A DNA stretch of 64,000 nt, taken from the NCBI GenBank assembly GCA_947564645.1, contig CANOCU010000001.1:81530-145529 (forward strand), in the 5' to 3' direction. The translations under genes and the position numbers were made by a program. The stretch comes from an uncultured Lachnospiraceae bacterium. GTDB lineage: Bacteria; Bacillota; Clostridia; Lachnospirales; Lachnospiraceae. This document shows positions 59,112 through 64,000 of the stretch, piece after piece (position 1 is the stretch's first letter; the number at the start of each line of letters is the position of its first letter). Under the pieces are notes generated by a model that searched no databases, was not told the origin of the DNA, and saw only the letters and a list, made by a program, of their open reading frames with translations.

Positions 59112-61487
59112 TCAAAAAAGACTTGACTTGCTTTGCTGCTTTAAGGCTCCTGTTGTAATCAGCACGCTGCATAAAATAACAATCGCACAATACAAAATTG
59201 TAATACCCAATGGAAATTGATAATTCAAATAGTTCATCAGGTTGTTTTTCAAAAATGAGCAAAGAACATATCCAATTCCACCACCGATTATCACAGATAA
59301 TACAAGTCCCATGCCGACTACGATCAATCCCTCTTTATGGACCATCTCGGATAATTGTTTTCGAGACATTCCCACTGAATGCATGAGAGAAAACTCCCTG
59401 CGCCTTACGATAATTCCCGTCAAAATGGTATTTAACAAATTCATCACAGAAAAGCAGCCAATTAAGACAATGGTTATTGCAAGGGCGAACTGTGTTCCCT
59501 GCAGGAAGTTTTCATTCTGGGCAATCGCAGCAGAAAGGGAATCCACACTCAGCCGCGGGTGATCGGATACAATCCGGTCTATTTCATTTTCTGCCTGCTG
59601 TTCCAAAGAATCCTCTACACGAATTACATACTGATATGTCAAATTGCTGTGTGCGATTTTTTGCATGGAATCAACCGGCAATAACAGCATATCTATTTTA
59701 TCGCCATGATTTCCAATCTTACTTTCGTCAAGGACTGCCGCAATCTCAAATTCCAGGTTCTCCGTATGCTGCCCATCAAAAATCTTCAGCGTTACAGAGG
59801 AGCCGACTTTTGGATGAATGCCAAAATACTTCTCAAAGTCACCCGGCCTGCCAATCACCATCTGATTCTTAAGTGCCATTTGCTCATAATCTGATATTGT
59901 TCCATTTAAGAGACAGCTTTGCAGCAAATCCATATCTGCATTCTCAAATCCCACGATTTCAGCATCTGATTCCAGGGCCTGCAGGTCATAGGAAACCGGG
60001 AGATGCCGATCGTTCATGATCTTTTGCACACCTGATAATTGCGAGAGTTCTCTTTCCACGTCCTCCGTAAAAGGACTTGATTCCTGCAGAATCTCCAAAG
60101 GATTTTCCATCAGCTCCTGATTTGAGATTCTTAAAACGAACTGTCCTCTTGCAAATCCGGATAAAGACATATCTTTTGCATTGATGGAAGAAAGGACAGA
60201 GGATAAACCCAACAGCAGAACGCCAGTCAGGACAAGAGAGGCGACTGTCAGTATATTCTTTTTCTTATAACGCAAAACTTGATTTACCGCCAAAGACCCC
60301 GGCGTTAGTTTGCGCTGTCTGTGTTTCCGTTTGGGTTGGTTATCTTGTTCATAGCGGGAAGCCTCTATGGGTGAAACGGCCGCGGCTATTTTAGCAGGTT
60401 TTTTGACGGACAGGCGCACAGTGGCATAGGCTAACACAACAACGATCGGGCAGATCCACAGTACATTCCATAATCCAAATCCATGCGGAATTAAAAGATA
60501 GGCCACTACAATTCCCGCAATCAGCCCAATAGGGATTGCGGGTAACATCAGCAAAGTTCCCTCCCTGAGAACAAGTCTTTGCATCTGTTTTGCGGTCATC
60601 CCTATTGTGCGAAGCTGTCCATATTCTTTAATTGAATTGATAATAGAAATATAGAAAATGTTGTATATTACCAAAATACCGGCGATCACGATAACAAGCA
60701 GCCCGGCAGCAGCCGCCATAACCATCAATGCCGAAGGCTGACTGAGATTCAAATACGCTTCATTATAAGAAGGAGCCGCTTTACAGCCTGCATCAGCCGC
60801 TATCTGTGCTATTAAGTTTTTTACATCCCCAGAGCCCGCATCTAAATTTACACGAAGCATTGCTACCGGTGAAAAGCGATTCCACCCATCCATTTCCAGG
60901 AAATATTCTTCAGAAACCATAGCTGCGTATAAGGAACGGTCAGTGCCTTTCGCCCCTGTTTTCAAGTATCCTGTTATAAGAAAGGATTTTTCCCCGCCGT
61001 TGTTCGGATCCGGCAATCGAATGGTATCTCCCGTTTTTGCATTTATCTTCTGCCGAATTAGGTATTCCTGTTCAATCAGGATTTCATTGGCTTTCTCAGG
61101 CATTTTCCCCTGGTCAACAGACAGCCCGTTTAATGTAAGTGCATCCTTGTTGGAATACGAAATAGTAAGACGGTCCTTTCCGGATTTCACGCTGCCAATG
61201 GAAGCCGTGAATCCGCATAAATCCACTCGCACATCATCAGACAATTTCTGATATTGTTCTTGTTCTATGCCGGAAATAAGCGCATGATAGGACCCTGTTA
61301 TGTGATTGCCTCCATTTTGGTTCACTGTAATAATTCCAGAAACCAGAAGCAATACGGATGCCATCAAAAATGTTGCCAATGAAATTGCAATAATCGTAAA
61401 AATCTTCTTCAAACGCTCTTTCTTTAATTGAGCAGACGCTAATTTTTTAATGATAGCGCGGGTATCATTCTCAAAAGGCCATGTCAT
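59112..61487 (-). CDS. FtsX-type ABC transporter permease (MacB/BceB-like)
   Basis: 791 residues. Membrane helix 1 (about 32-55) is followed by a large extracytoplasmic domain, then three helices (about 255-365), a linker with KRKHRQRKLTPGSLAVNQVLRY, helix 5 (about 415-435), a second outer domain, and three C-terminal helices (about 665-780). These are two FtsX domains, typical of lipoprotein- or antimicrobial-peptide-related exporters. Its start overlaps (ATGA) the stop of an ATPase remnant, so the usual ATPase partner is broken here. Base composition is more AT-rich than the region to the left, suggesting acquired DNA. Confidence 0.85.
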   Translation of the reverse strand: MTWPFENDTRAIIKKLASAQLKKERLKKIFTIIAISLATFLMASVLLLVSGIITVNQNGGNHITGSYHALISGIEQEQYQKLSDDVRVDLCGFTASIGSVKSGKDRLTISYSNKDALTLNGLSVDQGKMPEKANEILIEQEYLIRQKINAKTGDTIRLPDPNNGGEKSFLITGYLKTGAKGTDRSLYAAMVSEEYFLEMDGWNRFSPVAMLRVNLDAGSGDVKNLIAQIAADAGCKAAPSYNEAYLNLSQPSALMVMAAAAGLLVIVIAGILVIYNIFYISIINSIKEYGQLRTIGMTAKQMQRLVLREGTLLMLPAIPIGLIAGIVVAYLLIPHGFGLWNVLWICPIVVVLAYATVRLSVKKPAKIAAAVSPIEASRYEQDNQPKRKHRQRKLTPGSLAVNQVLRYKKKNILTVASLVLTGVLLLGLSSVLSSINAKDMSLSGFARGQFVLRISNQELMENPLEILQESSPFTEDVERELSQLSGVQKIMNDRHLPVSYDLQALESDAEIVGFENADMDLLQSCLLNGTISDYEQMALKNQMVIGRPGDFEKYFGIHPKVGSSVTLKIFDGQHTENLEFEIAAVLDESKIGNHGDKIDMLLLPVDSMQKIAHSNLTYQYVIRVEDSLEQQAENEIDRIVSDHPRLSVDSLSAAIAQNENFLQGTQFALAITIVLIGCFSVMNLLNTILTGIIVRRREFSLMHSVGMSRKQLSEMVHKEGLIVVGMGLVLSVIIGGGIGYVLCSFLKNNLMNYLNYQFPLGITILYCAIVILCSVLITTGALKQQSKSSLF

Positions 61488-61672
61488 AGTCTGCCACCTC
61501 CTAATTGCGATCTTGGCACTTTTCCCACGATCCTGCCGTCCCGGGTCCTTACGATCCGGTCAGCAAGCCGGACAATCTCGTTATTGTAGGTAATCATGAC
61601 AATTGTCTGGTTAAACTCCATGCCGGTACGCTTTCAAAACTTTCTGCCTGTTGGTAAGGATATTATAAAACC
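61484..61672 (-). pseudogene. Degraded ABC ATPase gene of the FtsX transporter
   Basis: The last 45 codons are clean: NQTIVMITYNNEIVRLADRI, then a short tail, and a stop overlapping the permease start as ATGA. The switch histidine of ITHN is Tyr here. Upstream, fragments LPTG (from EPTG) and QKVLKAYRH appear in other frames, showing a deletion and a frameshift. The Walker A and signature regions are absent. Without another ATPase the permease cannot function. Confidence 0.75.
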
Positions 61673-61756
61673 TAAATGTCCGCGAAATGTTACAGAGACC
61701 AAAAATTTACAAGAGTCTGAAAAAGAAAGTCCAGCTTATCCGTCTGACTGCAGCAT

Positions 61757-61813
61757 GAAAAAAGGGGCGCCCACCTGTTAAATTTTGTCGTTAATGAAGC
61801 AGCCCCTTTTTTC
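61757..61813. terminator. Long-loop terminator-like hairpin
   Basis: GAAAAAAGGGGC (61757-61768) and GCCCCTTTTTTC (61802-61813) are exact complements with a 33-base loop. U tracts arise in both directions. Confidence 0.55.
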
Positions 61814-61933
61814 GATATTTCTCTCGTCAGATTTCAACTTGGAATAGGAATGGAATAAATGACGGCAAACGCTCAACCCCTTTGACATGGCGAACGTATC
61901 ATCCAAAGCAGAATAGATTTTACTCGTTTACTT

Positions 61934-61981
61934 TCATGCGGCTTTGTTGTAATCAATAATCATAACTTCACTGATGCAGAT
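61934..61981 (-). pseudogene. C-terminal remnant of a third YgiT-type antitoxin
   Basis: The minus strand reads ISEVMIIDYNKAA and a stop, matching the ends of the two intact copies (QEIAVIDYSKAA and KIFILDYASAA). Nothing of the zinc finger remains; the homology ends where the tRNA-like duplication begins (61991). Confidence 0.55.
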
Positions 61982-61990
61982 ACAAAGAAA

Positions 61991-62054
61991 AACGGAAACG
62001 CTGTATTTTCAACGTTTCCGCGACTTTAATCAAAGCGCGAGACGTAACTCGAAC
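61991..62054. repeat. Degenerate copy of the tRNA-Gly 3' end (candidate attachment site)
   Basis: A hairpin CGGAAACG/CGTTTCCG (61993-62020) is followed by AGCGCGAGACG, two mismatches, ACTCGAAC (62034-62054). The same order and sequence occur at 63910-63973, where they are the terminator and 3' end of tRNA-Gly: 19 of 21 core bases match. Beyond the core the tRNA similarity is lost. Confidence 0.6.
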
Positions 62055-62145
62055 AATATAGCCGGTCTGAAAACCGTATAAAATCAAGAAAGGAAAAGGT
62101 ACGTTACCTTGTGTGATTCAACTTTGATTCAACACTTTTGACAGA

Positions 62146-62379
62146 CTAAGCTGCTTTAGAATAATCAATGACAGCGATTTCCTGCATAAGCTGTTTCGCC
62201 ATATTTACAAGAGATTCAACTTGTTGTGCTACCTCATCTGAATAATATTTTTCCCCACATTGCTCACACTCTTCGCAAGGCACATTCTTAATAATGATAA
62301 TACAATTTTTATAATTTACGACATGCGTTGTCAAGGATGAGATTGTGGTCTTACACTTACAATACATACACATAATCAT
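62146..62379 (-). CDS. YgiT/MqsA-type zinc-finger protein, probable antitoxin (copy 2)
   Basis: 77 residues, MIMCMYCKCKTTISSL onwards. Cysteine pairs CMYCKC (4-9) and CEECEQCG (about 35-42) form the zinc finger; the helical tail ends IAVIDYSKAA. Like copy 1 it lacks the MqsA helix-turn-helix. It overlaps the DUF4258 gene by TAATG, the same junction as copy 1. Confidence 0.78.
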   Translation of the reverse strand: MIMCMYCKCKTTISSLTTHVVNYKNCIIIIKNVPCEECEQCGEKYYSDEVAQQVESLVNMAKQLMQEIAVIDYSKAA

Positions 62380-62690
62380 TACCTCTTTCTTGTTTTCAAA
62401 TCCTCTTCAAATTTATCCGTGTTCGGAAAATAAGCTGTTACGAAAAATAAATTGCTGTTATCTGAGCCGACAACAATGTGCAATATTTTATCGTCTTCTG
62501 TACGTCCGAAAATGAGACAGCTGGGGTGAGGGTAATCGTCTGGATAGTCCTCGATAACCTCTCCAGTTTGCAGGCAGGATTTCACATCCGCGATACTGAT
62601 ATCTCTTTCCTGCATACGTTCTAAACAGTGCTTTGCCCATTTTATATTGAATGAATTCTTTAATATTTTTCGAAGCTGTTCTATATCCAT
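62379..62690 (-). CDS. DUF4258-family protein, probable toxin of a TA pair (copy 2)
   Basis: About 103 residues, starting MDIEQLRKIL at ATG 62690. DUF4258 motifs: IKWAKHCLERMQERDI and SCLIFGRTEDDKILHIVV. It is similar to copy 1 throughout (shared IEQ/ETLR, DYPDDYP/QYPDDFP, TAYFP and LKTR). A TATAAT box on the minus strand about 45 bases upstream, with a weak -35, may drive it. It lies inside the decayed tRNA-Gly element, a usual place for addiction modules. Confidence 0.75.
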   Translation of the reverse strand: MDIEQLRKILKNSFNIKWAKHCLERMQERDISIADVKSCLQTGEVIEDYPDDYPHPSCLIFGRTEDDKILHIVVGSDNSNLFFVTAYFPNTDKFEEDLKTRKR

Positions 62691-62696
62691 AGTCAA

Positions 62697-63261
62697 TTTC
62701 TTTCTTTAACGTTTGTAAATATTATACACCATACCAATACTAAATAAAATACATGCATTTATGTTTTTTATTACAGTTATCGCCTTATGTGAATCATAGA
62801 TACGGTCTGCAAAGTGTCTACAATCAAAAAAATATCTATGTCTTATTGAAAAAATCTAGCATAGAAATATTTCATATCCACCCCAACATGAATATAAGAG
62901 ACTGATAAAACATACCGATCAGTCTCTTGTTTATTGTTTTTCTATCAAGCTATCCAAACTCACATCCTTATAAAGTCATGAGATAAGTCAACCATTTCTG
63001 CAAGTTGGGCTGACGTCATTCTCTTTTCTTTGCGATATTTTTTGATATTGCGACGTATTGCATTACAGATATCATTATCAAATTCTAACTGCGTTATTTC
63101 ATTCTGCATGTGAACCATCATCTAACAGAATTTTAACCTCTATTTGGTTGTTTTTATGTGAGGCAATAACTAATAAATTCAGACACTTCACTATTGGTCA
63201 GTTGTACCGATGAATCTAACTTGTTTCATAAACATATTAGAATCTAAACGGACATTTATTC
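62697..63261. other. Gap within the decayed element
   Basis: Apart from the XRE fragment at 62960-63121, this AT-rich stretch shows only a likely promoter for the DUF4258 gene near 62735. A short AGAGACTGAT/ATCAGTCTCT inverted repeat at about 62897-62926 is also present. Confidence 0.5.
62960..63121 (-). pseudogene. N-terminal fragment of an XRE-type regulator
   Basis: A short frame of 53 codons reads MMVHMQNEITQLEF, then NIKKYRKEKRMTSAQLAEMVDLSHDFIR, which is the first half of a Cro/CI helix-turn-helix, and stops where the recognition helix should continue. A short tail in another frame (DVSLDSLIEKQ) may be the former C-terminus. It is likely a remnant of an element regulator. Confidence 0.6.
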
Positions 63262-63855
63262 ATGATAATCAAGAAGCAAGAGACATGCAATACAGAAGAA
63301 TTGCAGGAATTGAACCGGTATCTGGAAGGTATGTATGCAGAAACAGACGATACTGTATTTCTTGCAGTAAAGATTAATTTCTTATTAGGCTTACGAGTGG
63401 GCGAACTGGTCGCATTAAAGCGGGAAGACTGCCAAACCATTTCCCACCTTCATGTAGTCCGTGAAGAGGTCAGAAATCAAGTGACAAACCATTATGAGGT
63501 AGTAGAGCATACGAAGACCAACCGCGATCGATACGTTATCCTTGTTCCAAAAGCTGTCTCTCTCCTGCAAAGGATTCCGAAACAGGGGGAATATATTTTC
63601 ATGAGAAATGGGGAACGCATCACTGCAAGGCAGGATGCTTATGTATTGGAAAATTTGCTAAGCGACAGGGTGTTATGACGAAAAGCACTCATAAAATGCG
63701 CAAGACCTACGCAAGCAATCTAAACGCTAATGGCGTACCTCTGGATTGTATCCGGGAAATGTTAGGAACATAGCAACCTTTCTACAACCTTGGAATATAT
63801 CTACAATCCATTGACCGAAAAGGAAACCTATGACCTCATAGCAAAGGCATTGTAA
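63262..63855 (+). pseudogene. Tyrosine recombinase (integrase), truncated and frameshifted
   Basis: Only the catalytic half is present and it is in three frames. Part 1 (63262-63678) has the first active-site Arg in LLGLRVGELVALK. Part 2 (63675-63773) has the H-x-x-R box in THKMRKTYASNL and ends EMLGT. Part 3 (63775-63855) has the tyrosine in TLEYIYNPLTEKE. All catalytic residues can still be found, but no single frame joins them, and the N-terminal core-binding domain is gone. It lies next to tRNA-Gly, the normal site of such an integrase. Confidence 0.8.
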
Positions 63856-63909
63856 TGGTACTAAAGTACTGTCTACAACTGTCTACCGATTTGTAGGTAT
63901 ACAAAAATA

Positions 63910-63940
63910 GCGGAAATGCCGTATTTATCAGCATTTCCGC
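63910..63940 (-). terminator. Hairpin downstream of tRNA-Gly
   Basis: GCGGAAATGC (63910-63919) and its exact complement (63931-63940) with an 11-base loop, 13 bases after the tRNA 3' end. A related hairpin accompanies the degenerate tRNA-end copy at 61993-62020. Confidence 0.65.
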
Positions 63941-63952
63941 CTTATTAAAAAG

Positions 63953-64000
63953 AGCGCGAGACGGGACTCGAACCCGCGACCCCGACCTTGGCAAGGTCGT
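63953..64000 (-). tRNA. tRNA-Gly (anticodon GCC), 3' part, cut by window edge
   Basis: On the minus strand the visible part is the anticodon arm with loop TTGCCAA (anticodon GCC), the T-arm GCGGG-TTCGAGT-CCCGT and the acceptor 3' strand CTCGCGC. No CCA is encoded. The D-arm and 5' end lie beyond base 64000. Confidence 0.88.

Noticed and set aside
59041-59159. Plus-strand frame reading DGLRNSITGTNDFERQYLEKMVDYLKKDLT
   Set aside because: It looks protein-like at the end of the permease gene, but has no start or ribosome site and no family match I recognise; possibly a remnant, too short to call.
62020-62100. A complete second tRNA at the 62034 repeat
   Set aside because: An anticodon-arm-like stem (CCGGTCTGAAAACCG) is nearby, but the T-arm does not pair and no acceptor 5' strand or D-arm can be found; treated as a degenerate tRNA end.

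Overview
The window looks like a chromosome segment of a gut Lachnospiraceae (Clostridia). The reasons are strong AGGAGG ribosome-binding sites, sigma-A promoters, HrcA/CIRCE control of htpG, a YtaF-type sporulation membrane protein, a small Spo0A-C-like protein, several AraC-controlled glycosidase genes, and a four-gene cassette of the DUF5717/DUF5716 kind that I associate with this family. Genus cannot be fixed from sequence alone.

Layout. 1-9,433: end of a ZIP metal transporter, a cyclase-family hydrolase, a giant Lhr-type helicase, CutC, a zinc alcohol dehydrogenase, and an MFS exporter preceded by a leader with two tiny ORFs and a hairpin over its Shine-Dalgarno. 9,434-10,435: small Spo0A-C-like protein, XRE regulator, tRNA-Val. 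10,528-24,995: a glycan locus. On the minus strand are LacZ, a GH20 hexosaminidase, split beta-galactosidase LacL/LacM and a CDF metal exporter. Divergent from them are two AraC regulators and a sugar ABC importer (binding protein and two permeases, no ATPase). 25,011-39,535: one long minus-strand run with an amidase-deacetylase fusion, a two-component system with secreted partners, purB, and the DUF5717/DUF5716/helical-repeat/coiled-coil cassette.

39,647-58,956: SpoIID-like/peptidoglycan-binding protein; FMN-riboswitch-like leader in front of an internally deleted ribU; htpG with a perfect CIRCE; a DUF4258/YgiT toxin-antitoxin-like pair; metallo-hydrolase; Asp-box protein; PrsA-like foldase; PHP phosphoesterase; ilvE; folA-thyA-beta-CASP nuclease; ytaF; calcium-type P-ATPase; greA; a frameshifted lipoprotein; a LytTR regulator. 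59,112-64,000 is a decayed accessory region: FtsX-type permease with a ruined ATPase, a second DUF4258/YgiT pair plus the tail of a third, an XRE fragment, a broken tyrosine recombinase, and a partial tRNA-Gly whose 3' end is echoed 1.9 kb away, as at an integration site.

How it fits together. The glycan locus reads as import of a host-type galactoside or amino-sugar oligosaccharide followed by intracellular removal of Gal and GlcNAc/GalNAc. The most novel-looking pieces are the MFS leader (a candidate antibiotic-sensing translational attenuator), the Hsp70/actin-like ATPase cassette at 32,389-39,535, the ribU wreck under an altered FMN riboswitch, and the tRNA-Gly element with repeated DUF4258/YgiT modules. 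All functions come from reading motifs; no database search was run.
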